A stretch of 64,000 nt of DNA from Euphorbia lathyris (GCF_963576675.1 NC_088919.1:44166501-44230500); one strand, 5' to 3'. Positions 46,610 through 60,026 are shown, numbered from the stretch's first letter. Notes: generated from the letters alone by a model not told the origin. Translations and numbers: made by a program.

Positions 46610-47303
46610 GATGCATATAGATGGATGAATGTAGCCTAGTCTATGGATGCATGTAAACACCTATGTGTGTGTGTAGGTGACTGTGCGTGTGTTTGAATGT
46701 GCATAAGTGTGGCTTATGTGTTTTGCTTTATGCGGATGTATGGACATGCGTGTATGCAAACTATGTATGTGTGGATGAGATGGTCGAATGGATTCCCTTT
46801 TCATAGGCTGGAGGATTTCGGTAGCTTTAGATCGATAAATGATGCTTCGGGCCATCCCCCAGGTGTGCAAGGACGAGGGTGAGGATAAGTTTGAAACCAA
46901 AGGTTATAAGGACAGGAATTTGGTTTTGATGAGCTTGTGTCAAGGAAAGGTATGTGGCGATGCATAGAGATGGGTGGATGTAGCCTAATCTATGGATGCA
47001 TGTAAACACTTATATGTGCGTATGCAGGTGACCGTGCGTGTGTTTGAATGTGCGCACGTGTGGCCTATGTGCTTTGCTTTATATGGATGTATGGACATGT
47101 GGGAATGCAAACTATGTACATGTGGATGAGATACTCGGATGGATTCCCTTTTCATAGGCTTGGAGGATTTTCGTAGCTTCAGATCGAGAAATGATGGTTC
47201 GGGCCGTCCCCAAGGAGTGCGAGGATGAGGGCGAGGTTAAGTTTGAAACCAAGGGTTGTAAGGATGAGGATTTGGTCTTGATGAGCTCGTGTCAAAGAGG
47301 CTC
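46610..47303 (+). repeat. Two-copy direct duplication, 349-bp period
   Basis: GATGCATATAGATGGATGAA (46610) is matched by GATGCATAGAGATGGGTGGA (46959), and the copies stay collinear to the GATGAGCTCGTGTCAA segment near 47290, with roughly 10-15% differences. GT-rich content in the first third. Confidence 0.85.
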
Positions 47304-47329
47304 TCGCTTTTAACCAGAGTTTGACGTAT

Positions 47330-49221
47330 TCATTTTCTCCCTAATTTTTGCTTGAGCTGCCCTTTTCGGGTTTTCAACTCAACGGGATCTCTCCGATATT
47401 CTCTATCTCTCCTTTTGCATGAACTGCCCCTAGGGGTTTTCAATTCATCTTTTCTATATCTCACTGATTTTCTCTATCTCTCCTTTTGCTTGGATCGCCT
47501 CTTTTGAGGTTTTCAATCCAACCTTTTTGTTCAATTTTTCTTCTCCTTTTCTTTCTTTCTTGATTGTGAATGATACCGGATAGCACAGGGGGCTTATATC
47601 CACGAGCCATTTCTATGCTAATCATTTGATGATGAGTTCATACCCGATGCCTTCGTTAATGGAGAAGCTTCCGAAGTGAGATGGACGTTGATCTGATTGT
47701 AGGGTCGTGCCCCCGATTAAAGTTACCGTCTTGACGTAGGTTAGAAGTTGATGCTAGCGTATGCCCCTGCCAACTCGAGGTGAGATTTCCTGTGCGCCAA
47801 ACTAGGGATACTGCCGTTGGGAGTAGCTATGGAGGAGAGACGCTTCGGTCGAAGTTTGACCCTTGAGAGGACCACATAGGAGCAGAGGAACCAGACTTTA
47901 TGGAGCATGAGAGAGAGGAATAGTCTTCTTTTTTTTAGTTTTTCTTTTTTATAGATTTTGGATTGGTTTATGGGTGTTGGGGTGATTTCAGTTGAGATGG
48001 GGTATCTATTGATGCGGGTGTTTTCATTACAAATGCAACCGTCTAGCTTAAATAAAGCACCTGGCAAAGATACATTAAAATGTTTACTGCTCAGTTTATT
48101 AACCACTGTCACCAAAGCATGCCCTTTCGGGTTTTCTCACTTCAGTTATTTTAACTCTCTCCTTTTACCCCGGAATTTTCAAATAAGCGCCTCGTGGGGT
48201 TTTCACTTATTGGGGTGTCCCTTATTGTTGCTTAGGCCGTCCTTTGCGGATTTTCAACCTATCGGGATTTTCTTTCTTTCTTTCTCTTTTTTTTTTTATT
48301 TTCATGAGAAGGATTCCTCGGTTCCCTCGAGATTGATTAAAGTTCTGAACTTTGTTGCCGCCTTCGGCTTCCCTTGACTACGCATTTGATCTTTCTTCAT
48401 TACAGTGAGCTTTTCTCGTACATTTGATTACACATTTGTTGGACAATGTCAACCGCTCTTGCCACCTTGACGCCTCTTGGCTGATCACGTCAGCTTTTGA
48501 TTTATTTTCTTTTACTTCCGATTGACTTGACTTTGCCCCAGGGGCTTTTTAGCATCATTTTTTTTCTTTTTTCTTCTTCCTTTGTTTAACTTTGAGTCAT
48601 CATAGGTCTAAACCCTTTTGTTGATCCTGGAACAAAATACTTTATCGCTGATAGGTTAGTTGCCCCCGCCTCGTTCTAAATGGCGCACTCCTGTACTTGT
48701 GTCCCCCTTTGGGGGGAGAAATCTTTGTCGGTGCCTCAGTGTAAGTATGGCTCTAAGGGCTTGTTGCTTGCTCCATATTTTCTTTTTCTCTCTTTTGGAC
48801 TTTGTTGATTGTTGCTCAATCTTCTTCTTAGCAAAAGCCGGTGAGAACCCTTCGTTTGATGGGTCAGGGAATCGCTTCTCATGATTTATTTTGCTTTTTT
48901 TTTACCCTCTTAATTTTCTCTCTTCAGTGGTTAAGTACTGAGCAATAAGTATATTCTAGATCTTACGTCCGTGCCATGATAGGAGCGGGAATATCTCAAT
49001 TGAGTAGATATCAAATGTAAGTATGTATGTTTAGGATAAATTTGCGGAAACGAAATTTCATTGAATTCAAAAGAAGGTTAATAACATCTTGTGGAATAGA
49101 AGATAAAATAAAAGACAAGGATAAAGACTACAAGTGCACTCCTCTCTCTCATGCTACTTCAAGAAGCTTCAGATTCTCCCACTTCTTAAGTGTCCTCAAT
49201 CTCGAGAACTTCTTCTTTAGG
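47330..49221 (-). other. Non-coding interior of element C with degenerate repeats
   Basis: Recurrent plus-strand phrases such as GCCCTTTTCGGGTTTTCAA (47359, 47424, 47500, 48121, 48240) form a loose series with a spacing of about 65-75 bp in the first block. No RT, RNase H or integrase motif was found in any frame, although pol should lie here in an autonomous element. Confidence 0.6.
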
Positions 49222-50031
49222 TTATCCGGATCCGTTGTAGACTTCGCCATTCAAGGAACAAGTCGAAGGCTTCATTTGTTGAGAAGGACCTGGATCACTT
49301 ATCTTTCCCGCTTCGATGAGATCTTGGATTTCATGCTTCAACTTCATGCAAGTGCTTGTTTCGTGACCATATTTCTGGTGGAAGTGACAGTAGCCCCTGC
49401 GTTTGACTAATTCAGTGGTTGGACCTCCCGTGGCTGGTAGGGGATGAAGTATATCATGCATTTGTAGGCCCTCCAATACTTCTAATAAGGGTTGAGTGAA
49501 AGTGGAGAATTCCCTTCTCTCCCTTCTATACTGAGTGGGCGACGGAGGGCGAACAACCCTGGTAATCCCATGTCCCCGATGGTGTGGATCTTGTTGTGTT
49601 CGTGAAATATGGTGTGAGACTACCCTTGATGGGGTGAATGTTTGTGGATTAACTTGTGACGTGAGCTGGAATATAGGTTTCTCCATAGCAGCTTTCGGGA
49701 TCTCCGCAACTAGTGACTCGCTCAGGACCTCCCTGACCAACCTTTTCAACTCTATCTTGAATTCATCTGAGGCAAGGATATCGGGAAGAACTCGCTCGAT
49801 TTCTGCTCTGAGATTGAAATCTCCTATCATCTCTTGGGAATTTCCAACCCCCTCATGCTTAGTATTCTCCGGATCATTAAGAGCACGTTTGAACTCATCA
49901 GAAAAGATGTATTTGGCTAGAGCCCCTTGCACACGGCTCTCAAGATTATGGTTTGAATTGTTGGACTGGGCCATGAGTTGGGTTTCTAACAAGGAAAGAG
50001 AAAGGATCGATGAGTGGAGCTTTTCAGGCAT
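49222..50031 (-). CDS. Gag-like protein of element C
   Basis: A 269-codon frame on the coding strand of the element. An internal ATG at 49974 (MAQSNNSNHNLESRVQG) is the more likely start, since the first 19 residues precede a typical acidic/amphipathic gag N-terminus. The C-terminal part has YCHFHQKYGHETSTC, a C-x2-H-x4-GH-x4-C knuckle, followed by MKLKHEIQDLIEAGKI, the conserved end of gag in Tat/Ogre elements. The central capsid region is much shorter than in autonomous relatives, so this may be an internally deleted gag. The frame closes with a stop and no protease follows. The product, if made, would bind element RNA in the cytoplasm. Confidence 0.75.
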   Translation of the reverse strand: MPEKLHSSILSLSLLETQLMAQSNNSNHNLESRVQGALAKYIFSDEFKRALNDPENTKHEGVGNSQEMIGDFNLRAEIERVLPDILASDEFKIELKRLVREVLSESLVAEIPKAAMEKPIFQLTSQVNPQTFTPSRVVSHHISRTQQDPHHRGHGITRVVRPPSPTQYRRERREFSTFTQPLLEVLEGLQMHDILHPLPATGGPTTELVKRRGYCHFHQKYGHETSTCMKLKHEIQDLIEAGKISDPGPSQQMKPSTCSLNGEVYNGSG

Positions 50032-50599
50032 TATGAATTTTGATGATGCAATGCACGTGCGATGCGAATGCTAAAGCTATCTACTTGTGCCTCCTATAGA
50101 TGGATGTATGCATGATTCGTGGTCTGCGCTTTATTTCTCACAACATAAACACGACTTGACCGGAGCTAAACCCTTTTTTTCTTTTTTCTTTTTTTTTTAC
50201 CAGAGCCGTTGGCAGTACTTCTATCGTTTGTGCTAACTTACCTGTTTGGAAGAGCCGATGCTTGAAACCATTTCAACTGTTATACACACATTAGTACGAA
50301 CCCTACAAGTTTACCTTGCAATGCTTTACAAGATGTACAATGTTGAATGACGCTTGACACGACTGACACTTATGAGATTGAGACGACCCTCATGATAAGT
50401 AGAATTCCCTAGGACGCTAGGTAAACGAGAGTGTACCCCGCTGATATCCGTGACGTGTAGATACATTCGAGGGGTAGCGACATGAGTGGGGGGAATGACA
50501 TACTTGGTACATCGACATGACTCACGATCTAAAAAAAACAACATAAGCGACTATGTATGAGGTGTATGTTAGGGATTGTCATCATCGGTTGTAATGACG

Positions 50600-53500
50600 T
50601 ACTTTGAAGATACGGGGCGTTACACGGGCTGATGTGACGCTCATGGTATGTCCGAGACCTAAACAGACCATGATGGAGACGTGTGGGGCATGTGTCCATA
50701 GTTTACCTGGTAACAATACTGATAGCAGGGAACCGGCTTTCTAGGAAACACAAGTTTCCTGAAACAAATCGACATGGAGGGTGTGTCCTAAACTAGAAGC
50801 AAGCGGGACGAGACCACCACATATGGGGCGTGGGTCAATGGTTAGTTTAAACCCAAGATACAAATACATAGACGTACCAACGGAACCTTGGCGTGCTATG
50901 CAGAAAATGGTAACACACGGGGTGTGCCTCAAACAGGTTAAGGCATAAGGAAGACACGGGTGACATATGTGATGTGCGCCAGTTGCCAGCTCGGAAAGCA
51001 ACTATTACAATGATGGGTATCATTTGATGGGACAATGAACACGGAATACCTGATACTCGAGGTCCGAATAGGATGCATATGTCAACATACGAGGTATGTG
51101 CCAATTATTAACTCCTACGGTATGTCTTAGAGGTAGCCAAAAGGCATGATGGGAGTCACGTTTGATGTGCCCCCACGATTGAATCATACACAACTCACGA
51201 ATGACATGATGGCTCGATTTTGGGATTTCGACCGTTGTGGGGGAAGTCCGACATGCTGGGTACGAGACACGGATAGGGTACACATACGACACACGTGTTA
51301 ACTGACCAACTTGGGCATAGATGACGCGCAGAGATGACTCAAAAGGTATCTCCTACAACATTGGAGGTGTCAGCTAGACACAATACCGACACGCAGGGTG
51401 CAGTCTAAGGATTAACTCAAGCTAGAGACACAAATACCTCGATGAATTTGTGGACATCGGTGCATCGGGTAGAATGAGAGGGCCTTAACCCGATCGAGGT
51501 ACCAACGAGACGGAAACAATGACTTACATGGTATATGTCAAAGGTTAATTTGTTTCATAGTGCAAACCTGACGATGATATGTTTTATGAGAACTCCTAAC
51601 GATCTTATGTGGATATTTATGACGTATTTGGTCCATCACCGATATTTGAGATGACTGGAACCTATTACTATGAACAACTCGAAGAGCAACGAGGACGCAA
51701 ACCAAGACCTTCGAGGTAAGTGCCAAATGTTGGACTTAGCCGCGGTATAAACAACTTGATACTACTGATATGAGCGAGACCCAAATAAGGACACATAGGG
51801 CATATGTCTCAGACTCGTAAATAAGGCAATTCGGAGTTTGGGGCGTATAGACAATAATACCAAGGGTGTAAGGGGAGCGTGTCGAGGATTTGACAACATA
51901 AACAAACCGCTGTTTGAGGCGTACTCAAGATATGAGTGACAATTTACAGGGCGTACGTCAAGAGTTTGACAGGAACCTCATGACATGAACGACTCAGTGT
52001 GTCAAGGTATGAGCGGGATGCTCGAGACGGCCCATAGGGTACGTGCCTAAGGGTGTGACTTGGACTTGATGACATGAATCACTCTATATGACAGGTACGG
52101 GCCAAAAGTTCAACTTGAACTTGTCGATACAAATGACTCGACATTGGGGGTGTAAGCAAGATGCACGTGATGACATATATGAACTTGCCCCAGATTCGAC
52201 TTGAACTTAAATGACATGAGTGACTCGACATTTGACATGCGAACCAGACGTACCGAACCGCGTATGTGGGTAGCTTAACCCTGACTGGACGGTATAAATG
52301 ACTCAGTCTTCGACATGTGAGTAAGGTGCGAGGGATGACATACGGAACGTGTGTCAAAGGCGGATCCAAAATTGGATAGCCTAATGACATATTCGTGGAC
52401 TGCAAATATTTCTGATGACAAGGCGACATGTGGGGCGCATTTTGACAAGGCCCGTCCAGCGACCAAAGCGTAAGCGGTGACATACGGGATATGCACTGAA
52501 AGCCGATATGTGTTTGAAGCACTAGTGTCACATGTTTTGGAATACTGACGTGTTACGATATATGGTGACACACCTATTACGTCTCATATTGATTTGGCTG
52601 TTTTGAAAATGTGACGGGGCGTCTCAAGAAGACCAAGGATGCGTGGGTTACCTTAGTACAATGACGTGTTGATATACAAGGTACGACTGAGAGTACCAAT
52701 GGGGTGTGGTGATGACCTACTAGCCAAGCGGTTAGTACAATAACGCACAGATTCATTAGATGTGACGAGGCGACATATAAGGCGCCACTTAAAGCGCGAA
52801 TGTGACGCCGCGACTTCGTGTGAAGCGTGCATCAGAGGGTCAATGTGAACCTGGGGTCCGGACAGTGGGATGACGTAAATACGAGGGGACACTATGACGA
52901 CCCACATGCCGCACCTAAAGGTACAAATGGGAAGCATGGACAACACACCAGCCAAGGGTTCATTTCGAAGTTCAGGGTATTGCTCATAGTTCTGAAATAC
53001 GGAGGTGCTACGTATGGGTTACCTCCCTAGATGCGAATGGCGATGGGTAAACGAGATTCGTACGAAACAGTTCACTCGACCCTAAGGTTTCGATCCTACA
53101 ACCACGTAATTTTGGAGTATAGGTTCATGACGCACCGACACACGTGGCATGTCTTAGCGTACAAAGGTCATGATGGCAACCTACGAGGTGAGGGGCATGG
53201 ATAATACAACAACGTAATTTGGAATCACCTGGGCATTATGTATAGCGCGGCGACATCCGTGGGTATGTCTTGAGATACGAAAGGGAGGTGACGACGACCC
53301 GTGAGATTATGGTTCCATTTGAGATCAAGGTACCAGTCATAATCTTGATATGTGTTGGCTAAGGCGTAGCGACATACATGGTATGTCTTGTGGCGTAAGT
53401 AGGACGTGTGTGAGACATGTGACGAATGGTTAATTCGAGTCTCGGGGGGAACCGATGCCATGACAATGTTTCTTTTTTTTTTTGAACTATCGATAAGTTA

Positions 53501-54960
53501 TAAGTGACGTGGCGACACACATAGTATGTCTCGAGTCGACCATGCGGAAAGTGAACGGAATTTTCCCCACGATGTGAATGTTAGGACAACAAGGTAGGAC
53601 CACCAAGCAGTTTGGTATTGTTAACCATGACAGAGGGAGGCGGAGTACGTCACGACATATGGGATATGTCTCCGGATGACTTAAACACGATGGCGAAGGT
53701 GCGTGTGGCAGGTCACGATGCAGGCGGTATACCCCCTAATGGTATGAACGGGACGATAAAGATATGTCCGACCCATCCCACGCAAAGTATAACCTGGCGA
53801 AGACGTAGAGAACACCTCGAGGTCTAGAGGTAGACCACTTGACGGGTATGCAAGACCTGGTAAAGACGTGCGAGATTCATCATGACCTACGGGGTATGTC
53901 TTTCATTAGGCACCTAACAAGGTGAGAACTCAAGTCGTGACATGTGGGGTATGGCTCTGGACTAGTGTATCTGATATGGACAACGCATTTGTGACCTATC
54001 ACGATGTGCGACCTTGACAATGCCTGAATGTACGCGGTGCACGGTGGCACATCGAGTACACGTCTTGACTAGCGTATAGCTGACGTGATGGAGACGCATA
54101 GGACATTCCACGATATGGAAGATGGGACGGGGTAAGGACGTATGGGATACGTCACGGCCCAAATAGTATGCCTTTTGTCTAACGTATATAACATGGTGAA
54201 CCAGCACCTGATATGCCCTGACATATGGGGCATGCAACTTATGCCCCTTGCTTGGCGCAAGGAATGAGGCTAAGATGTACATGATGCGTTATGACACACA
54301 TGGTACCCCTTCTGACCGATGTGTAATGATGTGGTAGAGGCACAAGGAATGGATCATAATATACGAGGCACAACAGGGAAAATACATGTGGTATACGTCA
54401 TAGCATAACAGGTACGCCCCTTGATCGGTGTCTGAATGATTAATGGAAAATGCATGGGGGTGCATTACGTCCCCAGGGGTACGACAAAGTAAAGATGTAA
54501 GGAATACGTCACCACATGACAGGTGGGACTTCTGACGGGTGGACGCGTGATGACACGATACTGCAAGGACATAGGGGATACATCACGAGAGAACAGTACG
54601 CCTCTTGACGGGGTAAGTACATATTGGAGGTGCCGTGACATACGGGGTATGCCAAAACAAAAGCGTATGGGGCATGCTACGACATAAGGGTTGTACCTTC
54701 CGACTAGTGCCTACGACACTGAAGAAACATACTAGGTACACTACCATGCATAAGGTATGCTAAGGCAAAGACGCATAGGATACGTCACGACATAATGGAC
54801 ATGCCTCCTAGCTAGCATACAAACGACACGTGCCAAGGACGCATAGGATGCGTCCCAACACATAGGTACGACAAGGCAAAGACGTATGGGATATGTTACG
54901 ACATAACTAGTATGCCTCCTGAATGACACGCGACACTGGGGTCGACTCTTTCTCACTTTC
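50600..54960. repeat. 4.4-kb field of diverged quasi-palindromic units
   Basis: The core is close to GACATAC-GGG-GTATGTC, arms inverted around a G-rich centre. Clear copies lie near 50678, 50771, 50911, 51085, 51790, 52448, 53368, 53507, 53645, 53885, 53936, 54205 and 54615, and many weaker ones between them; I counted more than 30, with spacing irregular from about 40 to 140 bp. The sequence between cores is mostly not alignable by eye. It lies between the leader and gag of element C. Confidence 0.75.
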
Positions 54961-57027
54961 CTAATAAACACGTCCTAAATCTACGAAACCTAGAATGGCT
55001 GCACGCAATGCGATTAGCATGCAACGCTCTATATGGTATGATTGCAATGATTCGTTAAGCATAGAACGCATTATAACTTAAATCTGACTCGACTGATGTA
55101 CAACAAGATATAAATCTATACAAACAAACTAGTTAGTGAAAATCGAACATAATGCGTAATCAGATCGTAACAAGAGAAAGAAAATGTTAGATATCAATCA
55201 CAATTATCACATCATCTCTCTTCCATCCTTATTCCTCCACACACTCGTTGGTCCAAGTCTCTTTCCTAGGATTTTGGTATGGGCTCACATCGAGGTCCAG
55301 AGGACGCGTGATGCTGTCGATTATTGAGGAAAAAGTAAATCATCCATCAGACAATACAGTTCATTTTTGACGTATCAGCGTTCAGTGACTAAGATATCGA
55401 CCAAGTTGGATTGTCCTTTCGGGATAACTCGTCTTTTGTTCTTTCGTGAGACACATTAGTTCGGGTTTTGACTCCCTTTGAGCGCATCTCAGTTTTTAGA
55501 CATGGTACGAGTTATTCTTCTAGTCCCATCGTTCGTTATTGTCAATGACTCGTTTCCTTTTGTTCACGCGGGTTCGTGTCTCGATTTTTGGATTACAACG
55601 GGATCTTTTGGATCTATCGAGAGACGTAACCACGTGTTTATTTAGTGATGGAATCACTTTTGGATTTTATTTTAGGGAACGGACTCATCGCGTAACGCGT
55701 TTGTTCTTAGCGTCGAGGATCCGTTTGCTCATTTTAGCTACGTGAAAAGACGGCGAGTCTTATTTTGAGCGCACGGTAACCTTTCGGCTAGCAACAGTTC
55801 GTTGTTCTTCCCAATCCTACGGGATATATCATCTTAGTGTGGTTATAGAAAACCAACCTTTCGTTAAATCGCGTGTTTGTTCGAAGCGAGGATATCACCG
55901 TTTTCTTTCCTTTAGGCGCGAATTTAAGCAAACACGTACATCGGGCCATATTTCTTGCAGTTTTGGTAACGGTCGAAATGATCGAGTCGTTAGTCAAAAC
56001 CCGCAGTCTCGTCCATATGGCGCAATTATATGGTTTGGCTTAATTCGGCCTCGAGATTTTAAACGGGGTATACACTCGTTCGAGGCACGTATTCAACGGC
56101 ATTGGTTTATTTTCTTTAACTACTTGCGGGATTAACATATATCGTAGATTCAGAATGATTTTGGTCGTTTAGTTCATTTTTGTCTTTTTATTTTCTTAGT
56201 CGCCTTTTGCGAACACGTCCATTTCTCTTAAGAATGACACAAGGCATAACGTAAGAGCTCGTCTTTTATTCGGAAGGGACGGGCTACTTATGCGAAACTT
56301 TTCACGTTACAACAAGGTCATTCGAAACAGAAATGTTCTTCGTTTTCGTTTCGTCGTGATCTCGTTTTATCCCAATTTATCTAAAGAATGTGAATAACGG
56401 CTACCGTTAATATAGTCTTTTGTATCGAAATGTAACTATCCTTAACACCGAACCGATTCATACTAATACGTGCTTACGTCATAACGTATTTCCTGAACAC
56501 GTGCCTTCGTCGGGACACCGAAAGGGACAAGGCGGGTCACACATGTTCATACATACGAGATAACTAAGTCGTCTTTAGTTCAAATCGTTTCGATGTTTTA
56601 GGGTAATTAGTATGTCGATTCATGAGTATATATTAACGCATCGTCTCATTTTCTTTACATACTTTAGGATTAGACACGTATCATGGCGGTTTGAAAACAC
56701 GAACTGATTCTTTTATCACATCAAAAATAGTAACGGGTGATCCTATGGAAACTTCTAAGGCTACTATATGCTGACACGGCTGACCGCGGGACCTCACAGG
56801 ACCGCACAGATTCGCCCCTAACGAATGGATGGGGACCCTCTGGCGCCTTACTGTAAGGGGGAACTTACGCTAGCCTCTTTCGAGCGACGAATGGACTCTC
56901 GCTAGAGGTTTCGCGGAAATTACCCAAAGGGTTTGCAATAATGCACATGAATGCATACGAAAAGAAGTAAAATGATCCGTCCCCGTTAAGGGCTTAATAC
57001 ACGCCTTTCGGAATCAAATTTCTCGCT
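54961..57027 (-). other. Leader region of element C
   Basis: About 2 kb between the primer site and the quasi-palindromic field. No protein-like frame was found. CG-containing words (ACGCG, TCGTTCG) are frequent for this AT-rich window. Confidence 0.5.
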
Positions 57028-57045
57028 TCCCCAGCAGAGTCGCCA
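57028..57045 (-). other. Primer binding site of element C
   Basis: The minus strand reads TGGCGACTCTGCTGGGGA two bases after the LTR. This is the Ogre/Tat-type site; I recall it as complementary to a tRNA-Arg 3' end but cannot verify that here. Confidence 0.8.
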
Positions 57046-57047
57046 CT

Positions 57048-60021
57048 TGTTAGAGGAGGTGCCGCGGCCTAATCTCCCGGGCGGACCGGGGGGTGGACAA
57101 CCTCATGGCGACGTAAGCAGTGATTGGCGCCGAAAGCAACCAATCGTGGAATCAAGCTGCTCGGTAGGACCGGAGCTCGGAGATATGGAAGAGTTGCCAC
57201 CCACGAATGGGAAAATGAACACCGATCCCTTGCGGGAGACCAGTGTGGGTTCGGGAAACTTAGGTACGAGCCGAGAAGGCTAGCTCCTTTCCGGGGAAAG
57301 GCTACTAGGCACCCCGACATCGCCCGGTTATGAACCACCGGCCTCCTACTCAGCATGTTAGGCGATAACGGACTAATTGTATACTTCTTTAAGTTTAAAA
57401 TTCATTTGAAACCCTTTTCTTTCTCTTTTTAGAAACCATTTTGAGCATATATTATTGAAAAGCCACATCAGTAAAGAATCACCTATTTATGTTTATACAT
57501 ACACAGATAGGGGGGGGGGAAGAAGTGATTTATTTACAACCGTATTTAAATGTTATGTTGTGTGTTTATTCTACGCTGACTTATTTCCCCAAAACGAGTT
57601 TATTTACATGGTTCGCACCTTAATCGCCGTTGGAACGATTTAGGTGCGTTTTAAAACCCCGTTTGATGAAGCTTACCCGAATCGCCGTTGGAACGACTCG
57701 AGTAATTGAAAACGTTAAAGTAAAAGCCTTTTAATAAGAAAACGTGGTTAAACATACAAGTCAGTTTTATTTTGTACAAATTCATTAAGAAAGCGATTCA
57801 AAATCTCCATTATTAACAAAGAAAACGACTTTGATCACAATGTTCGCTTAATCCGTCGTTGGAACGGACTGAGGTTTTAAAACGTGGTGTTTTGAAGACG
57901 ATTTGAAATATCAACGAAAACGACTCTATTTATCTACATTAGAAATCTAAGAAAAGCTCATTAGCTTAAATAATTTAATTGAAAAACTCTCTTTTTGTGA
58001 TTTATTTTCCCCACTTATTTAATGGACTCTCTAACTATTATAATTACAATAAGACACTTATTTAAAGCAAGACTTATAATCAAACAAGGCCTATTTGAGA
58101 CATGGACCCATGAATGGGCCAAAAGAATAAAGAAAATAGTTTAGACATATATATATATACATGTAAATAAAAAAGGAAGATATGAAAACCCAAAAATTAA
58201 TATACGAGGACTAATAGATACTATATACTTATACTTTAAAAATGCTAAAACAATAAGTAAATCTTATGAATAAGAAAATAATATTTATCCCAAAAATAAT
58301 TTCCTTCAATAACCAACAAAATAACCCAAATGTCCCCAAAACTATACATATATTTACATAATTAATATAGTTTAAATACCAAAAAAAAAATACCATATGC
58401 TAATATCTATCCATTATTTCTCAAAATATCAAGTAACTAATATTTAAACATAGCCTAAATTAATAAAAAGGAAATACATATATATATATATATTTATACT
58501 TATATTGTAAAATAGAATAAAAATGATATATAAACATTCTAAAATAAACATATATACTAAAGTTCTAAAATAATTTGAAAAACATGTATTACATAACTAT
58601 ATATATATATATATACCAAGGATTAAAAGCTTAAAAGTTAAGAAAAAGGGACCGGAATGGCATTTTTTACGTTTTGGCAGATTTACCGACGGAAAATCCG
58701 TCGGTAAACAGCCTTTAGTGACGGAATTGGCAAATTACAACAGCACTCCCGTATTTTCCAGATTTGTTCAAAAGCTTTAAATTAAATCTAATTCAATCGT
58801 TTTGGACTTCCGAACTACCAAAGATGGATCATAGTCGAAAACGGAAGTTCCTAAAACGATGTTTTTATTTTAAAACGTTATTTGGAAACCTCTTTTAAAT
58901 TAAAAAAAAAAACTTATAATTACAACATTTTCGATACCCGAACTACCTTTTTATCGGATCACGGTTCGTATTGGGATATCCAAAACGAGGTTTTTATTTT
59001 AAAACAAAACCGAATTTTATTTAACACGAAACGAAAATTAAATAAATACGCTAACTAAATAAAACGTGATAAAATAAATAAATGACTAAAGGAATAAAAA
59101 CTATAGCATAAAAAAATAAATAGTAGGAGAGAAATAAATTAAATAAAATAAAGAGTCTAGTCCTCGGATAATACCTTTGATTCGGTATCTGACAGTCGAA
59201 GCCGATTGATTCCACGAACCGCGAGCTCTCGATTTTAATAAAACTTTAGTAAAAATTGAACTTAGGAAATTTGGAATTTTTGAGAAAAAAAATATTTTTC
59301 TCAAAAAAAATCCACTCTCTCTCTCTAAAAATGTTTAGAGTGAGAAAGTTTTCCCTTTCACAAAAAGGCCTCCCCAAAGCCCTCCCATCTTCACCTTGGG
59401 ATCCGTGCCCTTATATAGGGAAGCGGATCCCGGAACAATGGGCGACGCCCAAAAAAATTTGGGCGTCGCCCATTGTGGTTGGGCGGCCGCCCAACCTTGT
59501 TGGGCGGCCGCCCAACGCGAGGTTGGGCAGCCGCACCCAATCCTCGTCGGGTGTCCGCCCGACGCGTTGGGCGTTCGCCCGACGTGGTTGGGCGCCTGCC
59601 CGGCGACCCTCGGGGCATGCCCCGCGCCGTCGGACGTGTGCACTCCGTGGCCGCCGAGCGCGCGTTCCGCGCAGCCAGATGCTCGCACGTTGCGGCCGCC
59701 GAACGCGCGCCTCACGCTGCCAGGCACGTGCGCTCAACGGCCCACGAGGGCGCGCACCGCCAGCGGTCCCAGGCATTGCTCGGACGTCGAGAGTGTGCCA
59801 CTCACGGTGCGTCCGACGGACGCCGCGCGCACGTCTCGAGCCGTCGAGCGGGCGTTCGACCATCGTCGTCCGCGTGCGGGATGCCGTTGCGCGCCCGCGT
59901 CGTGCCGTTAATTTTCCTCCGCTTATTATTCTTTATATATTTTTCAAAACTTCCGGAATCAATCGCTTCGACCGTCTTGTTTTCAGGTTTTCGTCACAGG
60001 TCCTCCGACTCGGTGTCTACA
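57048..60021 (-). repeat. 5' LTR of element C
   Basis: 2974 bp, collinear with 42541-45490. Besides scattered transitions it has a 21-bp extra tandem unit in the GC-rich block (at about 59495-59515, TTGGGCGGCCGCCCAA doubled) and length changes in homopolymer and TA runs. Confidence 0.92.
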
Positions 60022-60026
60022 CCTAT
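60022..60026. other. Target-site duplication CCTAT of element C
   Basis: Identical to 42536-42540 on the other side of the element. The sequence 60027 onward is the continuation of element B's LTR. Confidence 0.92.

Larger units (their letters stand above)
42541..60021 (-). mobile_element. Element C: 17.5-kb Tat/Ogre-like LTR retrotransposon, gag only
   Basis: Complete insertion with LTRs 42541-45490 and 57048-60021 and a perfect target duplication CCTAT (42536-42540 and 60022-60026). The minus strand is the coding one: the LTR starts TGTAGACACCG; next to the right-hand (5') LTR is TGGCGACTCTGCTGGGGA; next to the left-hand (3') LTR is the purine tract AAAAGTAGGGGCAAC. All three are features of the Tat/Ogre lineage. 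The 11.6-kb interior holds, in element order, a leader, a 4.4-kb array of quasi-palindromic units, a gag frame, diverged non-coding repeats, a 349-bp duplication and two 39-bp arrays. No protease, RT or integrase was seen, so mobilisation must have used proteins from another element. The LTRs are very similar, so the insertion is young. Confidence 0.9.

Noticed and set aside
49535..50074. Plus-strand open frame of 179 codons
   Set aside because: It is the antisense of the gag frame on the coding strand of element C.
52079..52571. Minus-strand frames in the quasi-palindromic field (for example 150 codons)
   Set aside because: Their recurrent words (VVTYPMRLCL-type) are translations of the DNA repeat core and change frame from copy to copy.
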